A stretch of DNA of 64,000 bases from Apostichopus californicus (lineage: Eukaryota; Echinodermata; Holothuroidea; Aspidochirotida; Stichopodidae): positions 1 through 64,000 of the forward strand of contig JAIPMN010000475.1 in assembly GCA_020650975.1 (NCBI GenBank), in the 5' to 3' direction. Below, one piece after another: positions 44,255-56,600 of the stretch (the first letter of the stretch is position 1; each line of letters opens with the position of its first letter). A model generated the notes under the pieces. The model did not search any database. It was given only the letters and a program-made list of their open reading frames with translations, and was not told the origin of the DNA. The position numbers and the translations under genes are program-made.

Positions 44255-44744
44255 AATCACATAAGTGAATGCATTTCGCAAAACTGAACCATGTAATTAG
44301 GCAATAGTTGTAGAGATATTTTCAATGAATAGTATCAGCATAGTTACCGACACAAACGCATTGTTTCGTCAAATTTATATCTTTCCCTAACATTAATTTA
44401 GACTTACGGAGGGTAACCCGATGAGGTCTCATCTGAAAACGAATTCATTTGAGGTGAAAGACAAATGTGCAACAGCTAAGGTTGACTAACTGTGTGTGCT
44501 TCTTACAAGCAACAAGATGATCATGTTTTGAAATCCGTATCCAAATCGAAGTCAACTAGCATAGTCATCGTTGCCAGATGCGAGTGCGCCATGTCTGCAA
44601 AGGAGATCATGGGAAGCCAAATGTCTAAAACAAAAATTAGATTAATTGTTATTATTAAAAATATTTTGATTCATCATCGTCATCGTCACCCAGTGACACT
44701 ACGGCAAATTACACAGATACGGCATCTGTATTATCATATTATAA

Positions 44745-44955
44745 GCCAGGTTTATCGACCGATTATCGGTCGAAAATCCTGGTTTATTGAAATATCTGGG
44801 CATATTGGTAGGAAATCCTGGTTTATCGTTCATAAACCTGAATTATCAACGGGAATCCTGGTTTACCACTGAAAACTTGGGATTTTCGACCGGTAAACCC
44901 AGATATTCTGATAAACCAGGATTTTCGAATGATAAACAGGGTTTATCGACCAATT
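44745..44955. repeat. foldback element built of a CCTGGTTTATCG word
   Basis: AATCCTGGTTTATYG occurs forward near 44775, 44814 and 44855 and in reverse near 44831, 44910 and 44931. On a larger scale 44763-44820 and the reverse complement of about 44876-44938 align (TCGAAAATCCTGGTTTAT, then AATATCTGGG). A perfect palindrome CGACCGAT-T-ATCGGTCG sits at 44757-44773. It resembles a foldback-type non-autonomous DNA transposon; no transposase is present. Confidence 0.7.
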
Positions 44956-47453
44956 AATTTCTACAGAGAAGGATGGTGGTAATATTATGATGTAATTTAG
45001 TCAATAAATACAGGTAGCTGTTTTCGTTAAAGCCTACAACTTTTTGAGCATGCAGTGTATTGTAATCTTTCATAGAATGAAAGGATGTTGTCACAGTGTT
45101 GGATTATTAGTAAGTGTCGGGTAGAGACATGATGACGGTCATTGTAATGAAAGGTGTGCTTACAAATATCGTTTCAAAAATATTTTTAATGGACAGTTAA
45201 TAGGTGTTTCTGTTAATTGAATCAGGGAAATGTTACCCTGGGTAGCATTTCCCAGATTGATGATAACTCTTGACTTGTTCTGTATATACAACAAGAACCA
45301 TTTCAAGTTAACATATACTATGAATGAACTCTTGAAGAAAAAGTGACAGGGAAGAAATAATAATTACAAAGTCTATCCAAATATATGAAAATATATATAT
45401 GATTTTGGATCAACTGCAATCGAGTTTTGAATAAATAATCGCCAACAATTATGTGAGGCTAAGTTCGGAGCAACATCAGTTACAGCAAATGCGCCAATCA
45501 GGCCAAGTGGGCACTTCTAATATGTCTGCATAGTTGAGGGCAGTTTGAAGATCTGATTTATCTTCTTCTTCTTCTATGTATGTAGTTTTACAGGTCAAAG
45601 TCAATTTCCTAATTTCATTTTGGGTACCTCCGAGAGGCATGCGAACCGTCCCAAATATCTAGCAAGGGAGTCATTCATTACAATCATGGATGCAACGACC
45701 TTTTCTTGGAGCAGGTGAATAAATGTTAAGCATCCTCCTCACCCCCCCCTCTCCCCTCTCCATCCCCACAAATAAGTATACGTGGTTGCCCCCCTGGTTA
45801 CGATACATCCGTTTCAGAAAGTACTGGAAGCAGCTAGATTTTTCATCATCAACGTTATAAGATACTTATATTGCTCAAACGGCCGCCCTTATCTAGCAGA
45901 CAGTCTCGAACCCTTACTTCCAAAGTAGTAAACCCCGAATATCGCCGGTGTACGTTAATACCACACGGCAAATATACAAAACGCATACGGTGGTTCGTGT
46001 TTAGCGAACTATTTCTTTGTTCGTCAAACAGACAGAGATATTACCCGTTGTTGAAGAATATAAACAGAAATTCAACAGAAGCAACAAAATCGTTTCATCA
46101 CAAGATTAGAATCATTCCTTGATTACTCAAGTTTCCAAAATGTCAGTTTTTTAAAGGTTTTATCCTAAGTCAATGGAAGATTGCGAACGAGGTTAGTTTT
46201 TCCCTAATTGTCTTCTTATTATTATATAATAAACGATAGGCTAATTAAGCCTAGGCTAGTACTTGAAAACGTTAGACAATGAAGTTCGAACATCGTTTAA
46301 TAATCTACTTCAATCCAAAGCATCGTCATTTCTTGCTCGCTTTACAAATATAACTGAAGTGAGCAACAGGTAAATTGGCATTTTGTCTAAGTTTAGGTCT
46401 ACCGCATACTGATTTTTATAGGAATTGACATCTTCAGTCGAGTTGTGTTAAGACTTATCAACAGAACACGAATTGGTCCCAATTTCGTTAGCCTAGCCAG
46501 TGTACAATGAGCAAATGTAAGATTAGGCTACAAAGAACCATTCTGAAAGTGAAACTTGGGCTATCTGTTACTATCGAGGTATCGTGCATGGACTTCGTTG
46601 TACATGCCAGGATAGAGTTTGCCTTGTTCATCTGTGGACACATACTAAGAATAAGATTGGTTTGTTGTTGAAAATCACACTTCACAAGGTCAACTTCAAT
46701 GTATCCCCAGAGGCTTAGGTATTTGTGGCTGTTTGTGTCATGCAATGGTACCGGTTAAGGATTGCAGTGGGAGAGGGGATTGGAGGGGCGAAGATAAGTC
46801 ATATAAATGTAATTCTGACCTCAGCTCACAATACACCACATAAATAATTATCATAACTACAAGTTACAACCTTACATTAGGCCATATCTGCGTAAAATCC
46901 CTCATATTTTAAACTTGGCTATTTTGATCTTAAATTATACTATCGATTGTTCATTCAGTGTTGTTTCGTATTAGTATTGTAATATTAATATGGCTGAATT
47001 GAATGATTTCTTTTCTTTTTGCCAAACAATGTATGTATTTTTTGGTAATACATACATTTTTCTCAATTTGTTCATTAAGTAATCCCTTCCTATTTTTAGT
47101 TTATAGCAAGACTGCACTATAAAACATTATGCCTATTAGGCTAATTTAAGTGCTTTTCATCTATACTTAATGAAAATTTTCAGTTCACATTTCACAAATT
47201 TAAGTTATGAATATTGAATATAGAAAGGGATTAGTATCTTCACCAATATTTTTGCAACTTAACCCAGCAAGAAGCATGTTTGTTTTGAAGAATCGCTATC
47301 CGTTGTGAGGTATTGGTAAATGATACAAATTTTCCCAATATGCCGGTTATACACTGTATGCCAATAATTGGTGCAACACTAGTGTTGTAAATTTTTCAAA
47401 TGATATAAAAGATTAATGTTTTTTCATTGCTCTCCTTATATTGATTTTAACAG

Positions 47454-47677
47454 ATTATTTCTTGATGTCAGTGCTTAACTGAAGCTTGCCCCAGCAAGAT
47501 CACCTTTTAAGATGGCATCTGTTCACTACAAATTTAAGAGCCAGAATAAGTATGACACTGTCATATTTGATGGACTACATATTTCCCTGGCAGAATTCAA
47601 GAAAAGCATCATGGATCAGCAAAAATTGAATGCAACAGAGTTTGATCTACAAGTGACAAATGCACAAACTGGTGAAG
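47454..47677 (+). CDS. RBBP6: RBBP6 exon with start codon: DWNN first half
   Basis: The acceptor is gattttaacag; 58 nt of 5' UTR precede ATG at 47512. The donor is gaag|gtatgt, phase 1. It encodes MASVHYKFKSQNKYDTVIFD then GLHISLAEFKKSIMDQQKLN and DLQVTNAQTGE, aligned to human MSCVHYKFSSKLNYDTVTFDG...DLQITNAQTKE. Coding begins at 47512. Confidence 0.95.
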
Positions 47678-50600
47678 GTATGTGTTTTTTTTTTACTAGT
47701 TTGGAAATGTATTTGCATCATATATTTATATATGCATAAAGTCAAAGAATCAGGGTTGTTATCTCACACTTTTGTCATGAGAGCCTCGAAGCATGGTTTA
47801 CTGTACAAGTTTGACATTGTATTGTATTACCGCATCAGAACAAAACCAAAGTTGAAGATATATTTTCTACAATATAAGTGCAACCACAGGCAACCTTGCT
47901 TGTTCAGTTCACAATGTTATTGATTTTGGCATGTGTTAGCCTTCTGAAGGAATAATAAATGAAGAAAGAGGGGTTTGTTAATACTGTATATTGTACCTTA
48001 TAAAGTTCAAAGACATTTTCCTGAAGTGTCAATGGTTGGGTCATAGGTCACGTTGTAGTATCGTCCATTCCCCCTCAAAAGTAGGAATTATGATGTGCAA
48101 TTGCCACAGTATTAGCTTAGAACTGTATGAGTGTTATTTTAATATGCAATCTTTCTGGTTTTCAGAATATAAGCAAGACGACGCCTTTATCCCAAAGAAT
48201 GCATCAGTGCAAGTAAGAAGAATTCCTGTTGGAGGTGTTGGTGCCAATATCACTGGGTATGTTCTTTGTTTTCGGTTTAAGGATACACTTTTAGTTAATC
48301 TTCAGTTGCATCATTGTCCAGAGCAAATGATACACATATTGAGGAATATGGGTAGAGAAAGGTGTAGGCTAACCCTCTTCTCACAAAATTGATTTAATCT
48401 GGACCTGCCTGATTAGGTAGGTTGATCAGCATAAGGAATAAGTGACAGGCCTGGTGCCAGCTTTCCCTGCGAATTAATTATATGATCATTGGTCAACGTT
48501 ATTTCATTATTGATTTGCTATGTCTCATACCACCATGGCTGCCCTAATTTTGATTGTCAACCGTGCATTGATATGTAGACCATAGGAATGGAATATGTTT
48601 AACTATGATTATCTACACACTGAGCTGGTCCCATTTAGAGTGTGGTACATATTGCTTCATTTCTCATTGTTGAAATTCATCTTATTGGCATTTTAAAATG
48701 AAAAGAAGGCGGGCTCTGTGACTCTATATGTCGCTACTTTAGCAATAGTTTAACATCTCTTCAAAGAGTTGTAGTTTCCCAGTAATTGTGTAAAAAGTGG
48801 AGATTTGAAAAATATGCAATTTCTTTGCTTGTGGTGCTAGTGGCATTGATTATAACGTATGTAAAACTCTCTTTGCTTTTCTTCAGGGAGCCCACGAGAG
48901 ACAGCATATCAAAAGCAGTACGTAAGACCATCCAGTTTGGGTGATATTTTCTTCATTCTCTTTGCCATTTGAGTCATGTGTGGTACTTGTAAGTAAACTT
49001 TAAAGATAAAATAATCTTGAAATTATGTTTTCATACAACACCTCAAATGCTTTTGACCTTGATTAATTAACATTTTGTTTCCTCATTAAAAGATCTGTTA
49101 AGTGTGTATCTCCTATGGAGAAAGTTATATTTGAGACCTTGTTTCAGTTCAATGGAACATTGTTGTTGTAACCTGTGGTTACCCTTATATTATCGTTACC
49201 TTCAGAGATTGAAGGTTGTTGTTATCTGTTAGATTTGTTTCTAACCTATTCTTATCCATTTGGTGATTTTATGGTCATAAATGTTAAAAGTATTTGCACT
49301 TGTGTTTGATGAATACGCCTCTCCTGTGTGGAACAGCAAAATAGCAGCAATCATGTCGCGAATAGCAGTTTTGATGAATCACATTCTGCGCCATAACCGC
49401 AAATTATGTATGTTGTTTAAGGAAGCTAGCAGAAGGAGGTCTGTTCCCATTACAAAAAGCCGCCATCGTAACTGAGCCGTTTCGCATATTCGTTCCTTTG
49501 AAAGACGAGAGGACAAATTAACATTTCCAACACATCTCTTCATATTATGAATAACTTAATATAAGTTAAGAGATTTTTCGTTTCTTTTCTTGTTTTATTT
49601 AACTTGGCAAAGTGTCTGCTTGCCATGTTTTTAATACTTTATTATTGAGTATGATTTCTTTTGTTTAATTTAAAAAATTAGTAAAATACATCTTTGAATC
49701 TTGCTTTTGCCCATTGGATACATATGGTCAAGTATCATGGTTATGGCATATGTAATGGTTGACCATGTTGTTCATTTCTTAAATATCAGATCTGAAAAGA
49801 AACTTCTCCTTGCTATGTCAACTCTCTTGGTTGCAGCACATAGCTTCCTTAGAATATGCAAAACATAGATAACATTTAACAAATATTTTAAACTAATTGT
49901 CAAATATTATAGCAATGTCAGAGTATTCAATACGAGTAGGTGGTATTTTATTTATAAAAGAGATATACAAGTATAAGAATCTTGTCATAATTGCAGAAAA
50001 CTCATTGTTTTGTACAGATATTTTAAACTCAGTAGGATTTTGTTTACTATCGTACATTCATGTATTAAGCTGTAGATGTGCTGATGCTATCCTTAGCATT
50101 TGTTTGTAGTTTGTTCGCGTGTGTCTGACCAAAATGTTTAGTTGGATTAAAATTGAATTAAAATATCAGTTTTAAAAGTGGTTCATATTTTAAATGCTGC
50201 TATGTGTAGACCACATTGCTGACACCATGAATAGCAGTCTCAGATGTCAGCAGTAGACACGCATCAATAAATTCTTAAGTATACATTCTAGATTATTTTG
50301 GTAAAATTTATCTTTTATAAACATTTATCGATTTTTCTGTAGTCTGTAGTTCTACACATGGTTTATTGTAGCTACCAGTATTGGAGGTCACTGCCAATAT
50401 TTTGTTTCACATAAATGCTTTTGAGGCTAGTCTATGTAGACATGCTTGGAATATTTGTTGCAAAAATCTTTTTCCATTTTATGTATTATCAACTTGATGT
50501 AGTCATAAGGTAGCTCAAAGATAGGAAGGCTTATGCTTTGTAGGTACTCACAAGTAGTGCTAATAACTAATACATATTAGATTGAGTGAGGTACATTCTT

Positions 50601-53600
50601 ACAGTATTTCTTTTGTTGTAGTGGGTTGGAGAAGCTTGTACCTTGTATGTTTATCAACAAGGCACCAATCAGTCACTTCCCTAGGTGATGTCTGCAAGAT
50701 TTTGGGAACATCTACTTTGTGAAAAGTTGAAAGGATTTTTTTTAATTAATGTTCAGAATAGAATTGATGGTATTGTTGAGCTGTATTACACTGTTTGGCA
50801 ACAAAATGGTGCTGTAGTTTGTTGCCTGTCACACTAATATAGCTTTTAAGACATATTTATGAAAGAGTAAAGAAATGAAGCGCTATAACAATATTTGTAA
50901 CCTGTGCTGTAGTATGATCCTCGATTACTTGGTATGTCATGTGTCTTGGTTTTAAATTCTACCAGTGTAGTTTAAATGGATAGTTGCACTCGGTAACAAA
51001 TGTCGATAATTATTTTTGTCACTGGATCAAATCTTGTTCTAGTCAATAGTTTTGCTCGTTCTTAATAATTTTCAAATTGTTTAGGATATCCTATGGAACT
51101 TAGTGAGTGCACTATTGAGTGCAGGGCATAGGGAATGGGAGGGGTAGGTTCTCTGGATTGGTGTATCAGGAAATTGGTAACATCTACTTTGTTATTAATA
51201 AAGCTCAAAGCATAATGTGGAGATGTTGCATGGCTTCTAATGTTCAGCATATCACAGGTAGTAATTCATGTGAAACATGTCTGTTATGCACTAATTTGTT
51301 TCATTGCTAAAGTTTATATTAAGCTATGGAATAAATAGGACATTGATTTCATTCATGTAACGGTCCTAACATCTAGAGACTTTCATGAATTTGAAGGAGT
51401 TAAAGTTTTGAAGATATGTTTTATTGGCTTTAAATATTTCTTACTGGTGGTTTGATAAGTTTTTATGCACTGTATTGATTATCCTTTTGATCATATTTCA
51501 CATTTTTCATGTTACTCATAATTTATTTTTTGCCATGTGTCTAAAAGTGACAGTAATAGAAGGATAATTTATTCTCTTGTCTTATTTTATTGCTTACTAC
51601 TACAGAATTAAGGGTGTGAGAAAGAGGGGGGGGGGGAGAAAAAATTCCCCAATAGTTGCACTATTTTGCTCTTACTGTTCTTTCCATGAATACAGCTGTT
51701 TTTTATGTAACAGAGATGGGTCTAATCCAGTCCGATACAAGTGATAGTCAAGGCTGAGATTTAAACATACATAAGCACAAAGCCCATCATACACCATTAT
51801 CTGCTGTTGCTCAATACAACCTGTGATTCAGTTGTGGGACAGATTGTTCATTGTAAGGTGTGATGAAGTGTGACACAATCCCAATTTAAACAGTTCATTT
51901 ATGATGCGCAGTTTGATGTATTGAGTTCATTTATGATGCGCAGTTTGATGTATTGTCCATGTTTGACATAAAAAAATTACTGCACATTAGTAACAATGTA
52001 CACATGTAAATGTAAATTAATAAATTTCTTAAAAACTTCGTTACTCAGCAACAGAGCAAGCTCCGGATTGGGATTTGAACCAACTTGTTTTCTTTTTACT
52101 TGCTCTTTGACATTCATATAATTTTATTCTTCAATAAATCATTCTTTAATCACTTAATGAGATTGGCTTAAAAAGAAAAAAAAATCTTACTTGAGCTGTA
52201 TGACAAATGCTTGTAGTGTACTTGTTTACTTGGATCTGTATCATGAGTGACCTTAATTTGATAGACGGGATTTGGGCTTGTTCTGAGAGAGTGTATACTG
52301 CCTCTCAAAGTGCATACATTGTCTCTCAATTTCTTTGCCATTTTAAAAGAGTATAGAAAGTCTGAGTTTCAGACAATGGAAAAAATTGAATACAAAAAAA
52401 AAAGTAGCCTAACATTCCTGAACAAATGTTGTCCTGATAACTGAAACATTTCAGGTCAATAGTGTCTTCAAAGTGTTTTCGGACACTTGAACCAAATTTA
52501 TGATTTTTTATTAGACACGTAAAAAGTGCAAGTTTCAGTTGAGGGTAATCTTCAGTAAATATTGTAGTTTCCAGAAATAAATGCTCACAAGCAGTATAAT
52601 ACAAATAGTTGGAAAAACAAGGCTTTATCAGTCTGAAATTTTTTGTTTTGAATGTATTCTGAAAAATGACAAGACCTTGGGGTATTGAATGTCATCTTTG
52701 AATGACTCTTTGTATCAGTTACAAGTATATTCAGACAATAGAATTCACAAAACAAGAATTGTCATTTCAAATGAGCCCCTAGATTTTGTAGCTAGAGTTC
52801 AAAGGTGGTACAGTATTGTAAAAATGTTCTGGTTTTGACAGAAATTGGTCAAAACAAAACTCAAGCCAACTCTAAGTGCCCATCTTTTTCCATAACCTTT
52901 CAGCCCACTTTTGTTTGTTTCTTTTTATCCACTAACAAGGAGTTAGTTTTCACTTACTACACCATGATTTCATTGTCTGCTAGTTTATGACATGTGTCTA
53001 GCCTTTTAAAATTTCCTCATACAAATATATTGCCAAGAGAAAAAATTCAGCATTGGTTTATGTCAGTAGGGTGTCAGTATCTGTGTTTACAAAGGAAAGA
53101 ATTGTCCAGAGGATTTTCATATTAGTGAAAGATGACCTAAACATACAAAGCAAAATGACAGTTGAAACTAACCGCAAGCTCCACAAACTTTTATGGTACG
53201 AACATGGTAACATCAAAGGTTCACTTTGTCCAGACAGCCCAAATATTTTCTAGGGCCTAACCATGCCACCAAAAACCTGTCCTAGACATTACAGTATAAC
53301 AATATTTCCGACAATTTACCCACTAAATATGGAGTGTTGTGACTCACAACACAGCATCACAGAAGTCAAGCAGTCATGATTGCAAGTTATCTGTGCTGAA
53401 AGCTCACTGTCCTTTACTTCCAAGTAAGTGACTACTAATCTGTGAATAAGTAAACATTCAGCATAAAATATAGAGTGAAACAAAATCAGTTTCAATCATT
53501 GGAAGGAATTTGGAATGTCAAATCTTCTTTGGGATGTTTTGAAGTTTATCTATATATTTGGCAAATCTGGTGGTCGTCCTAGGTTAGGTATATGGATGCA

Positions 53601-56600
53601 GAGTGAATCTGTGACATCACAAGCATTTTCATACTGTTGAAAGATTGGGGGAGTTTGCAGCAAGTTTCAAATATCCTTTTATCTCGACCTGTAAATCAGA
53701 ATCGTATAATTTTTAGTGAAGTGTTTTTTATTTTTCCGGTTATCAATGTTTAATATGAGAAATCTCTAGACTATTCTTTCAACTTGCACACTTTGGAAAT
53801 GAAATGTTTTAGTGGAAAAAAATAAGTTCATCAGATGTTTCGCTGCTTACAACACAAGTTTTGGGCAAAAAATTGTATGATTGAAAAAATACAGAGAGTA
53901 TTAAGTTACATTAATTTCTCCTCCACAAAACACTGTTGGTTGTACATAATTGCCTGTAACCTCATAAAAAAGGAAACGACTTAAAAGAGTAACCGCATTT
54001 TACGATATTTAGGAAAAATGCATTGCATCATTGAAATTAAGATGACAAATACGGTAGCAGTATTATCATCAAATAGCTACTATTGTGAGATGCCAAAAAA
54101 ATACATGTATTCAATTATAAAGCATACCAGCCGCTCACAAAAAATTATTTCTTTGTTCTCGCAAATGCATGAGTTTTTCATTTCTTCTTGTTTCTGTTAT
54201 GTTTTGTATTCATTATATACCCTATCATTGTGACACTATTGTAATTAAAAATATTTCATATGGGATTTTGTATTCCGTACAGTTGTGTGGGTGATTTATA
54301 AGGACCAGTACTTAATACCATCGTCTTCTTCAGTCAGTAATGTAAATACATGATAACATATAGTACATCTGAATGTAAATCGATGTGCAACTGGCTTGTA
54401 TCTGTATTCTCTGGAATGGTATGTTTGGTGTGATGGTAGAGAGTTGTAGGCTGCATGATTAAGTGGCTTGCTTATCGTTCAGTATACATCTTCAAGCAGG
54501 TGGTTCAACTGTTTGCTCTTGTGGTTTGAGCCACTTAAGCTCTCCTTGATCGAGCCGGCAAGTGGTTGTATAATATGACTTTTATGGAGGATCAAAATTC
54601 ATTATATTGTAATGATTATGATCTTTTATGGGGAAAAGATTTTTCTGTAAATATTGAACTAGCTAGACAGTCACAGTTGATATTATGTTTATTTGATACA
54701 TAATTTACTGTATGTCATTGTTAAGGCATTATTTATGACATTTTACCATGATTGTTGTGTACTTATTGCAGAAGATTGAAAAGACTGCAACAATAAAGAA
54801 AGTTGTAAAACTCTTTTTTAATTTGTGAACTACTGTGTTTACTTCTCGACTTTTACTCAGCAACAGTTGCCCGAATGTTACGACGACCAGCTGTTAAACT
54901 TGCCTGCATGTATCAGCCGGGTTTGGTATGCATTACTTGCAACTGCCTTTAGGGATCACTACCTGTCTGAGTTTTAAGTCCATATATATACTGCAGTGTA
55001 CACAAGTATACTATACCATTGTCTCCTCTGTTACCGCAAAGCAGCCCACTCAACTTCACAATATTTAAAAATGATTCTACCACAATTGATGATGGTTATT
55101 CTGAAGTGCTGTTCAGTGTGGGTGGTTAGTCATTAGAGATCAAGGTTCATGTCTATTGTGTACAGAAAGACTGCTTGTCATTTTAGTTTTACTTTCAGTA
55201 GTTATTTGTGAATCATTTGGCAATAAGGTGCTTGAGACCTAATGTATGTCACCTACTCTCCATTTTGTGTTCAAAACAACTGGGTTGCATAGGGGAGAAA
55301 ATGGCTTTTCTCTTGGTTTCATAACTGCATAACTACAATCATTATGCGTAGCTGGACTACTTGAAGCAGCTTTTTGCATTTTATTGCCGTTTGCCCACCC
55401 TTTTGACATGTCTATCAAGTCTATTCTGTCAAGAGCATTAATTGGCAAGTAATTAAGGACTTCTGCAGATAATGATTTAAGTGTCTATCATGTGAATAGC
55501 TCACATGTTTATTTATGAGCCGTTGCTTAAAATAGATCATTTGAAAATCCTCCCTTTAGTAAGACTGCCGCTCCTTTTATCGCCACTGCCCACTTCTTCA
55601 TCTTTCAAGGTTATTAGTCTGGACATTAGCCTGTGTGTTGCGTAATCAATTTGCGTAGCCTAGCGAAGGAAGTCAGTGTGGAAAAGTCACTTGTACAGCT
55701 CAAATTTCCCGCGATCTACAGCGAGAGCCCATCAAAATGCTGTTCATAGAATTGAAATATTTATATTATGGGTGGGATTTATGGCGATCCTAACAGAAAA
55801 TATATTCGAGAAGAACAATTCAAAGTTGTAAAAACAAATTGACTTTTATTCCACCATTTGAAGTAGATTTGAATAGATGAGATAGTAATGTATGTTGTTA
55901 TGGCATCGTGGGGTCAATGAGGTTGAGGAAAGGATTATAGGAAAGGATGCAAAAAGCTGCTTTAATGTCTGTTGCAGACTTCACCACTTCCAAAATTTTG
56001 GCAAAAAAGTATTTTGTGATGATTTTGTGAATATTTAGCACTTACACTAGGCAAACGGCGAACAACAAGTTGTCGTAGACCCTCTAGAATAGGTGTCATA
56101 TTGGCCATGTTTACAATGGAATGCATTATGCAGGTTCAAGTTGTAAAGGTGATTACAACAGCTGTTGGGTTATTAACTCGATGGACATTTATTTTCTGTA
56201 CGTACTAAGGGATTTCCCTAAGAATTTAGCAACATGAGGCAGTTGTGTGACTGTATTGACTATTGTGTAAGGCTTTACAGCATTGTCTACAACTTTGTGT
56301 ACAAAAGAAGTAACAATTTTTAGTAGCTGGACTCTGGCACGGTACTGTTACACTGCAAGTACTTCAGTAGGGCCTGCTTCCACATAAGTGTGACAGATGC
56401 ACGAAAATGTAATATAGGCATTCTTGTTGATGTACTCTCTAGGATTTACATTTTCTTTTACCTGACAAAACATTTTTCATGAAGTCTTGCTTGCCAAAAG
56501 GAATTGTAAACATTCCAAGAAAAAAAGTCTTTTCTAAACAAGTTCATCAGAGTACGTAACCTTTTCAAGCTGACATGGTTACCACTCCTCATTGTGTTCA

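Larger units (their letters stand above)
43173..47453. promoter_or_regulatory. divergent intergenic region between TEDC2 and RBBP6
   Basis: The two genes point away from each other, so both promoters should lie here. The TEDC2 start is expected near 43.2-43.9 kb, next to the GC-rich block. For RBBP6, a non-coding first exon ending at 46191 (cgaacgag|gttagt) could splice to the acceptor at 47453; this is a guess from splice-like sites. A 37-bp GC-rich repeat (43893-44254) and a foldback element (44745-44955) lie inside. Confidence 0.5.

Noticed and set aside
55239-55448. 69-codon minus-strand open frame
   Set aside because: No recognised family or exon partners; too short to support as a gene.
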